A DNA stretch of 64,000 nucleotides. Source: Rubritalea squalenifaciens DSM 18772 (GTDB lineage Bacteria > Verrucomicrobiota > Verrucomicrobiia > Verrucomicrobiales > Akkermansiaceae). Location: assembly GCF_900141815.1 (NCBI RefSeq), contig NZ_FQYR01000004.1, positions 496,001 through 560,000 on the forward strand, read 5' to 3'. The notes beneath the pieces are model-generated. The model was not told where the DNA came from. It made no database searches and was given only the letters and a program-made list of their open reading frames with translations. Made by a program: the position numbers and the translations under genes. This document shows, piece by piece, positions 17,002-24,856 of this stretch (its first letter is position 1; the number at the start of each line of letters is the position of its first letter).

Positions 17002-17568
17002 TTATGGCAGGGTCACCGGGCTGAGGTTCCTTACGTTAGCCCGGATGCGGTAACCTTGTCTCTCTGGCTGGGTGCCTACTTTTTGCAGCCAGTCCAGGAT
17101 GTCTGCTTCCAAGTGGGCGCAATCCTCATTCCAGTCTTCGCATTGCTTGAGGATGCGGACACAGGATTCGATGTCGCAGAAGTAGACCTCTGAGGCACCG
17201 TAGCCTTTCAGCTCGTTAAGCTCCTCCTGAAGCTCTTTGAAGAAGGCTAGCTCAAACCCTAATCCGGCATCACGAGCCGCACGCTCCAGAGAGATGGTCA
17301 CGGCAGGTGCTTCCGGCTCCAAGGAGAAGGCGATGGAGGCATAGCCGATGCGCTTGAGCATGTGACGGACGCGCTCGTAGAGTTCCTCGATCCTTAGGAG
17401 CCTGAGTGGGCAGGTTTTTTCCAAGTAGTGGATAACTCCATCATAGACATCGTCTACGAAGGCAAAGTCGCCAAGGCCGGCGCGGTCCGCGGCCTTTTCG
17501 ATGCTGCTGTGAATACAGCGGGTATCGTAACCGCTCACTTGGTGGCGGCCGATCTGGAGTACGGGCAT
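17002..17568 (-). CDS. Conserved-type hypothetical protein in the nrdR operon
   Basis: About 188 residues from the ATG at 17568 (MPVLQIGRHQVSGYD); an ATG at 17589 is also in frame but has no ribosome binding site. I do not recognise a named family. The N-terminal half is a helical, soluble-looking region (SSIEKAADRAG, HYLEKTCPLRLLRIEELYER). The C-terminal half contains GFELAFFKELQEELNELKGY and several Cys residues, including CDIESC. No signal peptide or membrane segment is visible. It begins about 50 bp after nrdR on the same strand, so cotranscription and a link with deoxyribonucleotide supply are possible. That link is inferred from position only. Confidence 0.7.
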   Translation of the reverse strand: MPVLQIGRHQVSGYDTRCIHSSIEKAADRAGLGDFAFVDDVYDGVIHYLEKTCPLRLLRIEELYERVRHMLKRIGYASIAFSLEPEAPAVTISLERAARDAGLGFELAFFKELQEELNELKGYGASEVYFCDIESCVRILKQCEDWNEDCAHLEADILDWLQKVGTQPERQGYRIRANVRNLSPVTLP

Positions 17569-17616
17569 GTTTCCAACGATACAGATCATAATGTAATGAT
17601 TTGGGGGTTAGGGGTA

Positions 17617-18108
17617 TTAGTCTTTGAAGAGTGGGCGTTGTAGCGGATTGGTGTGGGAGCGTTTTTCGAGTTTCTGGATTTCGCGGATGAACTCACCGAC
17701 GTCCTCGAACTGGCGGTAAACCGAGACGTAGCGGACGTAGGCCACCGGATCGATATCGTGCAGCTTGTCCATGACCTTGGCTCCGATGATATCTGATGGG
17801 CATTCCGCAAGGTGGTCCTTGTGGAGCTCGGCGAGAATTTCTTCGACCGCGCGGTCCAGACGATCCATCGAGACCGGGCGCTTCTCACAGGCTTTGACCA
17901 GGCCGCGGAGGAGTTTCTCGCGGTTGAGCGGCTGGCGCGTGCCGTCTCGTTTGACGACGCGTAGCTCAGTACGCTCGATTTGTTCATAGGTCGTATAGCG
18001 GTAGCCACATTGAAGGCACTCGCGGCGACGGCGGGTAGTCGTGCCGTCTTTGGACATCCGGGAGTCGATGACTTTATCTTCGAGTGATCCGCATTGAATA
18101 CAGCGCAT
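17617..18108 (-). CDS. nrdR: Transcriptional repressor NrdR
   Basis: 163 residues. An N-terminal zinc ribbon (MRCIQCG and CLQCGYRYTTYE) is followed by an ATP-cone (VVKRDGTRQPLNREKLLRGL). NrdR senses dATP/ATP and represses ribonucleotide reductase genes. Two sites resembling the NrdR box lie 65-112 bp upstream of its start, 32 bp apart centre to centre, suggesting autoregulation. The hypothetical gene downstream probably shares its transcript. Confidence 0.95.
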   Translation of the reverse strand: MRCIQCGSLEDKVIDSRMSKDGTTTRRRRECLQCGYRYTTYEQIERTELRVVKRDGTRQPLNREKLLRGLVKACEKRPVSMDRLDRAVEEILAELHKDHLAECPSDIIGAKVMDKLHDIDPVAYVRYVSVYRQFEDVGEFIREIQKLEKRSHTNPLQRPLFKD

Positions 18109-18172
18109 GAGGAGGTCGGTTTTTAGTTCCAGAGGAGTCGCTGGTGCGGCTCCGTGCTCATTTCTGCTTATA

Positions 18173-18220
18173 AGACTAAATGTAGGGGTGTCGACGGAAT
18201 TTTTATCCCATATATTGATG
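18173..18220. promoter_or_regulatory. Tandem NrdR-box-like sites
   Basis: Two sites match the core of the published NrdR box (CWATATATWG within a 16-bp palindrome). CTAAATGTAG at 18176-18185 matches 8 of 10, and CCATATATTG at 18208-18217 matches 9 of 10. Their centres are 32 bp apart, leaving 16 bp between the full boxes, which is the normal spacing for paired NrdR boxes. They lie between divergent nrdR and ctaB. The rest of the gap (18109-18342) shows nothing else clear. Confidence 0.5.
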
Positions 18221-18342
18221 AATGCTAGATAATAAAGGGAACTTAATCAAACTTTTGAGAAGCCCGGATGGCTCTTGTTGAGGAATGATTTCATGGGCTC
18301 GAAATTTCAAAAAATATTCGGTCTTGGCAAAGGGGGAAGAGG

Positions 18343-19293
18343 GTGCATGATGCCGCGCAAATGAGCGCTGGCGAGTCCAAGAAGGTTGAGAAAACCGAAA
18401 CAGTTTCCCTGCAGAAGGATCTGATGGTCCTGACGAAGGTGAAATTGAATGTCTTCGTGCTGATTACCACGGTGTTTGGTTACGTGCTGGCGTCCAAGAC
18501 CTTCAGTGAGGCAGGGGCCTTCTGGAAGTCCTTTGATTTTCTGACTCTGTTCCACACTGTGCTGGGAACAGGCGCGGCGGCTTTTGGCTCTGCGGCTTTC
18601 AACCAGCTGATGGAGATTGAGCAGGACCGCAAGATGGGGCGTACCGCGAACCGGCCACTCCCAGCAGAGCGCATGAGTGTGACGACGGCCTTTGCAGTAG
18701 GTTTCGTTCTCTCTGCTTTTGGTGTGATTCATCTGGGGAACATGGTCAATGTTGGTGCTGCTTATTTGGCGGCCGGTACGATTGCCCTCTATGTATTCAT
18801 TTACACCCCGATGAAGCGACAGAGCTCTGCGAATACCTTGGTTGGTGCCGTGCCTGGTGCGATTCCTCCGGTCATTGGTTGGGCTGCGGCAGGTGGCAAT
18901 TGGTATGATCCGGCTGCCTGGTATCTCTTTGCCTTTCTTTTCCTGTGGCAGATGCCGCACTTTGTCGCCATCAACTGGTTTTGCCGCGAGCAATACGAAG
19001 AAGCAGGCTACGTCATGTGGTCCAATGGTGATGTGAGCGGGAAGAAGACTGCGAAACTGGCATTGATTTTCAGTATCCTGCTGACCTTGCTGTCTCCTTT
19101 GGCTCTTTTACCTGGTATTGAGTTTACCGGCTGGCTTTATGGTGTCGGTGGTACCTTGGCTGGTGTCTACATGTGCTGGCTGAGCATCGATTTTGGTAAA
19201 AAGGGAGATCGCCCGAGTTCCCGGAAGTTGTTCCTCTATACGCTCTTGTACCTTCCTTTGGTGCTGGGATTGCTTGCCATTAGTTGGAACTAG
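18343..19293 (+). CDS. ctaB: Protoheme IX farnesyltransferase (heme O synthase)
   Basis: 316-residue UbiA-type prenyltransferase with about eight to nine membrane segments. The active-site signature is NQLMEIEQDRKMGRTANRP, in which Glu replaces the first Asp of the usual DxxxD. Such substitution is seen in other CtaB groups. It converts heme B to heme O for heme-copper oxidases. GTG start at 18343 with a strong purine-rich site (AGGGGGAAGA) just upstream; an ATG at 18361 is less likely. It heads a cluster with two SCO-like proteins and a DUF420 protein, all pointing to cytochrome oxidase assembly. Confidence 0.94.
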   Translation: MHDAAQMSAGESKKVEKTETVSLQKDLMVLTKVKLNVFVLITTVFGYVLASKTFSEAGAFWKSFDFLTLFHTVLGTGAAAFGSAAFNQLMEIEQDRKMGRTANRPLPAERMSVTTAFAVGFVLSAFGVIHLGNMVNVGAAYLAAGTIALYVFIYTPMKRQSSANTLVGAVPGAIPPVIGWAAAGGNWYDPAAWYLFAFLFLWQMPHFVAINWFCREQYEEAGYVMWSNGDVSGKKTAKLALIFSILLTLLSPLALLPGIEFTGWLYGVGGTLAGVYMCWLSIDFGKKGDRPSSRKLFLYTLLYLPLVLGLLAISWN

Positions 19294-19297
19294 GGTT

Positions 19298-19339
19298 ATG
19301 TGCCTCTTGTGGCCGCTAAGGGCCGATGCAAATTTATGA
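19298..19339 (+). CDS. Possible 13-codon leader ORF before the SCO-like gene
   Basis: An ATG at 19298, five bases after the ctaB stop, opens a 13-codon frame (MCLLWPLRADANL). Its TGA stop overlaps the ATG at 19336 as ATGA. This would couple translation of the next gene to the leader. It may be chance, since the peptide itself has no recognisable features. Confidence 0.22.
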   Translation: MCLLWPLRADANL

Positions 19340-20226
19340 AAGCGACTGAATTGGAACCAGCCGAGCGCGATCCAAAGGCAATTCGCCGTACGGTGATTAT
19401 TCTCATTATCCTCATGATTGGTGGGGGTAGCCTCATTTGGTGGAAGTACCAGCAGAGTGAGAAAGAGAAGATGGTGGAGGTCGAAAAAGGGCGCTCACCG
19501 ATCATTGGTCGCCTGACCTCTAACTTTAAAGCGATTGCTCAGGATGGCAAGGCGAGGGACTTGTTTCAATTGGAAGGTAAGCTCTGGGTAGTAGCTCCTA
19601 TTGTTGCCAGCCAGCCTGAAGAGAATGAAGTGGTCTTCCGCGAGATGAAGCGTTTGGCGGATCACTATAAAGACGAAGAGCGTTTCCATCTTGTTTGTCT
19701 CTCCGTAGAAGATCCGAACAAGGTCGGCTACGAAAAGCTCGCCGAGGTAGCCGACAAGGTAGGGGCGGATATAGACCGCTGGTGGTTCCTGGCAGCCGAT
19801 CAGAAAGAGATCCGCGGCTATATGAAGGATAACCTGAAGATTGGCCTCGTCACTGAACACAAAGGAGATGATATCCAGAAATACGGGAAACTAGATGTTC
19901 CGGCCAAGCTGCGCATCGTGGATCAAAGCCGCCGCCTTCGTGGTAAGGTAGAGCATTACGATTTTGATATCGCTAAGAACATTGAGCTGAGAACCCGGGA
20001 TGAGATCGCTAAAGATCCCGAATTGGCGAAGCGTCCTGAGTCCGCAGTCTATCTCAATATGACCCAGGAGTTCCAAAAGCGTATGGTCAAGGTCATCGAC
20101 TACACGCTTGAGGAGAAAGAGAGTGACAAGGATCCAGACTACAAGACGGCTTTGCTGGTCGTGATCGCGATTGTTCTCTTTATCATCATTCAGGGCATCC
20201 GCTTGCGAAAGCGAGTAAATGGGTAA
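19336..20226 (+). CDS. SCO-like membrane-anchored protein lacking the metal-binding cysteines
   Basis: About 296 residues from the ATG at 19336; a GTG at 19300 would add 12 residues. It has a membrane anchor near the N-terminus (VIILIILMIGGGSLIWW), a thioredoxin-fold/SCO-like domain facing outside, and a second membrane helix near the C-terminus (ALLVVIAIVLFIIIQGI). The following gene aligns with it around VSLSVEDP/VTVDPEF and WWFL/WWML. Where the paralogue has CSMC, this protein reads VAPIVASQPEEN with no cysteine. It therefore cannot bind copper or do disulfide exchange in the usual way. A chaperone or scaffold role next to the second SCO-like protein is inferred. Confidence 0.7.
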   Translation: MKATELEPAERDPKAIRRTVIILIILMIGGGSLIWWKYQQSEKEKMVEVEKGRSPIIGRLTSNFKAIAQDGKARDLFQLEGKLWVVAPIVASQPEENEVVFREMKRLADHYKDEERFHLVCLSVEDPNKVGYEKLAEVADKVGADIDRWWFLAADQKEIRGYMKDNLKIGLVTEHKGDDIQKYGKLDVPAKLRIVDQSRRLRGKVEHYDFDIAKNIELRTRDEIAKDPELAKRPESAVYLNMTQEFQKRMVKVIDYTLEEKESDKDPDYKTALLVVIAIVLFIIIQGIRLRKRVNG

Positions 20227-20250
20227 TAGTTCCGCAACATTAGACCAGCC

Positions 20251-20991
20251 ATGGAAAAACAGAACAAACAGATCGTCATGATTTACGCAGGGGTCGCTAT
20301 GATTGCGGTCGCCCTCGTAGTCGGCTTTGCCTTCATTGCTAAAGCGCGTAATCAACAGGCTCAAGAAAGTGAAGAAAGGCGACAGTCTCTCCGTCATCCG
20401 ATGATTGTGGAAACGATCCAGCCACTCACTGAACTGGACAAGCAATTGACTGAAGACCTGCGAGGTCGCAACCAAGATGGTGAAGAGGTAGGACTTTATG
20501 ACCTCAAAGGTAAAGTCGTGGTGTTTGCCCAGTTTTATAGCCGTTGCAGCATGTGCTTGGGTCACAACAGGATCATCATGCAGGATCTGCATGAGTCATT
20601 GCAGGGGAATCCAGATGTGCAGTTCGTCACGGTGACTGTGGATCCGGAGTTTGATTCACCGGAGAAGCTCAAGGAAATGGCCGAACTCTGGGGTGCGAAG
20701 AGCGACAGCTGGTGGATGCTCAACGTTCCCAAGGATAAGCTTGAGCCATACTGCCGTGAGCAAATGTGGTACGTCGATTTCAAGGAGAACGAGAACGCTA
20801 CAAGTATTGCTGATGGGATCATGCACGACATGGGAATCGCGGTGATTGATCCAACTTCCAAGATGCGAGCCAAGGTAAATCTCTATGAGTTGAAAGTGAA
20901 CGAAAAGGAAGACGAGTACCAAGCCCGTAAGGCTCAGCTTCTCGAGGTCATCGAAAATGCTCTGAAGGCAAAATCAACAGCCACAAACTAA
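20251..20991 (+). CDS. SCO1/SenC-like copper or redox protein with a CxxC site
   Basis: 246 residues, N-terminal membrane anchor (IYAGVAMIAVALVVGFAFIA), then a SCO-type thioredoxin fold. The metal/redox site is SRCSMCLGHN (Cys99, Cys102), a CxxC instead of the CxxxC of classical SCO proteins. A conserved His candidate is in GIMHDMGIAVID. SCO proteins deliver copper to or reduce the CuA site of cytochrome c oxidase. Its stop overlaps the ATG of the next gene as TAATG. It lies 24 bp after a Cys-less paralogue. Confidence 0.8.
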   Translation: MEKQNKQIVMIYAGVAMIAVALVVGFAFIAKARNQQAQESEERRQSLRHPMIVETIQPLTELDKQLTEDLRGRNQDGEEVGLYDLKGKVVVFAQFYSRCSMCLGHNRIIMQDLHESLQGNPDVQFVTVTVDPEFDSPEKLKEMAELWGAKSDSWWMLNVPKDKLEPYCREQMWYVDFKENENATSIADGIMHDMGIAVIDPTSKMRAKVNLYELKVNEKEDEYQARKAQLLEVIENALKAKSTATN

Positions 20992-21599
20992 TGTCTGAAT
21001 ACAAAGAGTATCTTCAGCGTAAGCCAAAGCTAGCTGAAGGGCGTAAGATGAAATGGGTAGCCTGGGTGCTGACTGCAGTAGTGCTCATTTTGGTCGGCAT
21101 GATGCGCAGACCTGAGCTCAAGTTTGCTTTGCCAGAGGGTGTCGAGTTCAGTTTTCTTCCGCCCATTCATGCTGCGCTGAATACCATCGTAGCGATGGCT
21201 TTGATGATTGCTGTCATGGCTATCAAGGCGAAGAAGGTGGTCTTGCACAAGCGTGCCATCGCAGTGGCGATGACTGCCTCAGTGCTGTTTTTGCTTTGCT
21301 ATGTGGCCTATCACTTCACCACCATGGAGACGATCTATGGTGATTTTGATAAGAATGGCAAAGTGGACGATATCGAGCTGGCTCGTGTAGGGATCATGCG
21401 TGGCGTCTACTTGATTGTCCTTTTCAGTCACATCGTTTTGGCGGGAGTTAGTCTGCCATTCATTCTCTATACATGGATCTACGGGATGACGAATCAGTTC
21501 GCCAAGCACAAGAAGATGGCGAAGTGGGTCTTTCCTGTCTGGCTCTACGTGGCAGTTACGGGGCCGGTTTGCTACTTTATGCTGAAGCCGTTTTACTAG
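20991..21599 (+). CDS. DUF420-family membrane protein with an EF-hand loop
   Basis: 202 residues, about five membrane segments. The pattern FLPPIHAALNTIVAMAL, followed by helices with YVAYHF and LFSHIVLAGVSLPF, matches DUF420 proteins, a family that includes the cytochrome aa3 maturation factor CtaM of staphylococci. A loop between helices carries DFDKNGKVDDIE (residues 118-129), a complete canonical EF-hand Ca2+ loop. Its ligands would be D118, D120, N122, D126 and E129, with Gly at position 6. I do not know this insertion from ordinary DUF420 members. Start overlaps the previous stop by one base. Confidence 0.8.
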   Translation: MSEYKEYLQRKPKLAEGRKMKWVAWVLTAVVLILVGMMRRPELKFALPEGVEFSFLPPIHAALNTIVAMALMIAVMAIKAKKVVLHKRAIAVAMTASVLFLLCYVAYHFTTMETIYGDFDKNGKVDDIELARVGIMRGVYLIVLFSHIVLAGVSLPFILYTWIYGMTNQFAKHKKMAKWVFPVWLYVAVTGPVCYFMLKPFY

Positions 21600-21636
21600 G
21601 CCGTAGCTACGTGTTAGAAAATTTCCCAGATAAGTT

Positions 21637-22926
21637 ATGAAGGTTTTACGATTTGATGATGCTGGATACAGCGACTTTGTCAGTGAGCTGGATCGTCAGG
21701 CGATGCCAGGCACAGATCTCTACGAGACTGTGGCTGCCATCGTGAATGAGGTGAAGCAACGCGGCAATCAGGCGGTGTTTGAGTACACCTCCAAGTTTGA
21801 TAAGCTCGACCTCACTGAAGAAACCATGTTTGTGAGCGAGGCTGAACTAGCTGAGGCAGAGGCTCAGGTAGAAGACTCCGTGAAGGAGGCGGTTGCTGCC
21901 AGCAAGCGCAATGTGCATTCCTTTGCCAAGCTGAGCATGCGTCAGGACTGGACGTCCACCAATGCTGAGGGGGCTCAGGTCGGGGAGCGCTTTGTTCCTT
22001 ATGACCGAGTTGGTGTATACGTCCCCGGAGGTAAGGCTCCGCTCGTATCCACAGCATTGATGACGGCTGCTATCGGTCAGGCTGTTGGAGTGAAGGATAT
22101 TCTGGCAGCGACTCCTGCGGGTCCAGATGGGAAAGTGAATCCTTCCTTGCTCTACGCGCTTAAGGAAAGTGGAGCGACCCAGATTATCAAGGTAGGAGGT
22201 GCTCAAGCAATCGCAGCCATGGCTCTGGGTACCCAGACGGTGAAGCCGGTGGAGAAAATTTTTGGACCGGGCAACAGCTTTGTGGTGGAAGCCAAGCGTC
22301 AGCTGGTTGGGGCTGTTTCCATCGATCTCTTGCCGGGACCGAGTGAAGTTCTGGTGATTGCTGATGACTCTGCGAATCCGGCATTTGTGGCTGCGGATCT
22401 ATTGGCGCAAGCCGAGCACGGTGGAGACAGTGTCGTCGGTTTTGCAACGCCATCTGAATCCTTGCTGGAGAAGGTCAAGGTCGAGCTGGAGAAGCAATTG
22501 GCTCAGCTTAGTCGTGCAGATTACATCCGTCAGGTACTCGATGCGGGAACCTTCGTGCTGATCACCAAGGATCTGGAGGAAGCGGTGAACATCTGCAACG
22601 TCTTCGCTCCTGAGCACCTTTCTCTCATTGTCGAGAACGAGGATGCTTGGTTAGACAAAGTAAAGACTGCTGGCGCGATCTATGTGGGTAACTACGCTGC
22701 TGTAGCAGTCGGTGATTTCCTCGCCGGGCCTAGTCACACTCTGCCTACAGGCGGCAGTGGCAAGTCCTTCTCAGGGATTCGTGCCGACCAGTTCCAGCGC
22801 CGTACCAGTATTGTGCGTATGGACAAAGCATCCGTGCAGAAGTCTGAGAAATACGTGGCAGAGTTTGCTCGAGTCGAAGGCCTGGATGCTCACGGCGCCT
22901 CCGTTTCCATTCGCGCGAATAGCTAG
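21637..22926 (+). CDS. hisD: Histidinol dehydrogenase
   Basis: 429 residues, full length. It oxidises L-histidinol to L-histidine in two NAD+-dependent steps using a catalytic zinc. Family signatures are clear: YVPGGKAPLVSTALM, GGAQAIAAMALGT, GPGNSFVVEAKR, LPGPSEVLVIADDSA, LLAQAEHGGDS and the C-terminal GPSHTLPTGG. It follows the oxidase assembly genes by 37 bp and could share their transcript, though its function is unrelated. Strong terminator downstream. Confidence 0.97.
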   Translation: MKVLRFDDAGYSDFVSELDRQAMPGTDLYETVAAIVNEVKQRGNQAVFEYTSKFDKLDLTEETMFVSEAELAEAEAQVEDSVKEAVAASKRNVHSFAKLSMRQDWTSTNAEGAQVGERFVPYDRVGVYVPGGKAPLVSTALMTAAIGQAVGVKDILAATPAGPDGKVNPSLLYALKESGATQIIKVGGAQAIAAMALGTQTVKPVEKIFGPGNSFVVEAKRQLVGAVSIDLLPGPSEVLVIADDSANPAFVAADLLAQAEHGGDSVVGFATPSESLLEKVKVELEKQLAQLSRADYIRQVLDAGTFVLITKDLEEAVNICNVFAPEHLSLIVENEDAWLDKVKTAGAIYVGNYAAVAVGDFLAGPSHTLPTGGSGKSFSGIRADQFQRRTSIVRMDKASVQKSEKYVAEFARVEGLDAHGASVSIRANS

Positions 22927-22956
22927 ACCAGTTATCTCGACAGAATTTGATGACAG

Positions 22957-22987
22957 AAAAGCCAGCCTGTTTCAGGCTGGCTTTTGT
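22957..22987. terminator. Terminator between hisD and the PEP-CTERM gene
   Basis: Perfect 13-bp stem AAAAGCCAGCCTG (22957-22969) and CAGGCTGGCTTTT (22973-22985) with a TTT loop. It works for hisD and possibly for the converging minus-strand gene. Confidence 0.9.
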
Positions 22988-23015
22988 TATTTGTGTGTTG
23001 TTTGTGTGAGAAAAT

Positions 23016-23741
23016 TTAGCGTCTCCTACGCAGCAGGAAGCTGAGCCCGGAAAGTCCAATGAGAGCAGTGGAAGATGGCTCAGGAACAGCTGTTAGCTCA
23101 ATGTTCTGGATAAAGCTCGCTTTCGCTTGAGAGCCAGAGTTGTCATGCACGGAGAGTCTGAATTCAATGGTGGAACCATCTGCGACTGCTCCAATCCCGC
23201 TCAGGTCGATGCTAGGGGTGATCTTAGGGCTGAATTCGGAAACGTTAGCGGTCACTCCAGTCGGAGATTCCGCAGCAAATGTTGAACCGATGGTGCTGAA
23301 CCCGCCTCCATCTATCTGATAGTAGAGCTGGAATTCGGCGATGATGAACTGATTGGCATCATTAGTGACGCTGATAGCATCAAAGCTGAAGGCGTCCAGG
23401 TTGAGACCGGTTCCTGAGTTGTTGGTGACTGTGAAGCCATAGTAGTCAGAATCAGAGTTGGCCGAACCTCCTGTATAGGCGCCTCGCTGGAAAAGCCATT
23501 CACCGGTGGCCCCGGGAATGTCATTGCCTGCACCAAATTCGGTGCGTGTAATGACTGATCCTGTCTGAAAGCCGTTAGCAGTCAGATTGGATACCGAGTA
23601 GTCAGCTGATACTGGCGCATTGTTCGTGGTTAGAGCCAGGTCATCGGCGTCAGTGCCGTCAACGAAGTGGACTAGAGTGGCTGCCTGAGAGCTCAGTGTA
23701 GCCGTGAGTAGGGTGATTGAAGTGAGAAGGGTATTTTTCAT
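23016..23741 (-). CDS. Secreted PEP-CTERM-type sorted protein
   Basis: 241 residues. Signal peptide MKNTLLTSITLLTATLSSQAA, a Ser/Thr/Gly/Asn-rich beta domain, and a C-terminal tripartite sorting tail: VPEPSS, hydrophobic ALIGLSGLSFLL, then RRRR. Such tails direct export and covalent processing by an exosortase, probably for attachment to the cell envelope or extracellular matrix. No exosortase gene is in this window. The substrate or binding role of the beta domain is unknown. The gene stands alone. Confidence 0.85.
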   Translation of the reverse strand: MKNTLLTSITLLTATLSSQAATLVHFVDGTDADDLALTTNNAPVSADYSVSNLTANGFQTGSVITRTEFGAGNDIPGATGEWLFQRGAYTGGSANSDSDYYGFTVTNNSGTGLNLDAFSFDAISVTNDANQFIIAEFQLYYQIDGGGFSTIGSTFAAESPTGVTANVSEFSPKITPSIDLSGIGAVADGSTIEFRLSVHDNSGSQAKASFIQNIELTAVPEPSSTALIGLSGLSFLLRRRR

Positions 23742-23815
23742 GTGTCATATATATCATGCGACACGTTGGGGGAATTGGGTAGTAGGTGCTTGCGTCAAAG
23801 TAGTTTACGTTTTTG

Positions 23816-24271
23816 TTATTGCGACTCCTGAGCTTCGGTTTCAAGGGGGCTCCTAGAATAACCGAAATGCAGGCACTCAAAAAGGTAGGTTTTAAGGAAT
23901 GCCTTGAGTGAACCAAAGCGCTCATATTGGGCTGTGTGGACGAGCTCGTGCCTCAAGAGTGAAGGGTTCCCGGAGTAGCGCTCGTCTAAATAAATGCCAT
24001 AGCGGAAACAGATGCCGGCAGCTGAGCCCACGGGGAAACCGAACTTTTGGCATAGCCTCTCTAACCAACAAGGCACGGGGCTGGGAACTCGAGCGACGAT
24101 TTTTACTCGAATGTCCTCCGCGTGCTGAATACCTAGCTTTTGACAGTGCTCTAGCTCTTTCTCGTTAAGTCTGCGTCCAGTGCTGCGGATGATGACTTCA
24201 TGATGGCCGACCCACAGGGCGGCTATGGGGGAAGAAAGATAGCTAAGTGTGTGTGCTAACCATGCCTGCAT
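23816..24271 (-). CDS. Putative zinc peptidase-like protein with HELVH motif
   Basis: 151 residues, no obvious signal peptide. RHELVHTAQYERFGS carries HExxH, a potential zinc site, with candidate third ligands in the C-terminal SPLETEAQ. The N-terminal region is short and has no other domain. The layout (LLRHELVH, an aromatic-rich helix, then a Pro-Leu-Glu-x-Glu-Ala end) is that of small uncharacterised metallopeptidase-like proteins. Activity is not shown by sequence. It lies between the PEP-CTERM gene and a Cys-rich protein, all on the minus strand. Confidence 0.65.
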   Translation of the reverse strand: MQAWLAHTLSYLSSPIAALWVGHHEVIIRSTGRRLNEKELEHCQKLGIQHAEDIRVKIVARVPSPVPCWLERLCQKFGFPVGSAAGICFRYGIYLDERYSGNPSLLRHELVHTAQYERFGSLKAFLKTYLFECLHFGYSRSPLETEAQESQ

Positions 24272-24312
24272 CGCGGTAAGCTTAGCACACGATGTTAGAT
24301 TTTTCGAACCGA

Positions 24313-24780
24313 TTAATCGATGCGGCCAGGCTGAGGAGGTGGGCAGATCATGCCCATGATCATGGGGCGGTCAATAGGGGGAGCTTTTTCCTCCTTCAAT
24401 TCCGGTTCGATCTTTAGCTCGGGCTTTTCTTCAGTGGTTTTGGTTACTTTCTCTTCCTTGGGTGCGGGCTGGGTATGTTTTACCGGTGCTTCTTTGGCAG
24501 GAGGGATGTACTCGCCCACCACAATGCTGTCATTGTTCGTGGGGTGGCAGGCTGCCAGTGAGAGGATGCTTGCTCCCAAGGCAGTTGAGGCTCCCAGGCG
24601 GAACATGCCGCAGAGGCGGCCTTTCTGCTTTGCGTGCAGGAGGTCGATCTCTTCGAGGGTGAGTCCTGTCAGGTCGTGAACATGATGCTGGCACTTGTCG
24701 CAGTAGCGTTTTTGTTCGTCTCCTGACATGCAGTTCCAGTTCTCGCTACACGGGGTCTTGATGAGTTCATGTGGTTCCAT
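24313..24780 (-). CDS. Cys-rich protein with a central hydrophobic segment and Pro/Lys/Glu-rich tail
   Basis: 155 residues from the ATG at 24780 (MEPHELIKTPCSENW). The frame is open much further upstream, but that stretch has no features and overlaps the next gene's end. The N-terminus carries Cys in a CSENWNC and YCDKCQHH arrangement, resembling a metal ribbon, followed by VHDLTGLTLEEIDLL. Similar N-termini occur in envelope-associated proteins of several phyla. A hydrophobic stretch STALGASILSLAACHP could be a membrane segment or a late lipobox-like site. The rest is a Pro/Lys/Glu-rich linker. Function unknown. Confidence 0.6.
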   Translation of the reverse strand: MEPHELIKTPCSENWNCMSGDEQKRYCDKCQHHVHDLTGLTLEEIDLLHAKQKGRLCGMFRLGASTALGASILSLAACHPTNNDSIVVGEYIPPAKEAPVKHTQPAPKEEKVTKTTEEKPELKIEPELKEEKAPPIDRPMIMGMICPPPQPGRID

Positions 24781-24856
24781 ATCGTCTATTGAGGGATGGT
24801 GGGGATTTTGTGACACGAAATGGGGATTTTTTTCGCTTATTCCTATGGAGTGATGC

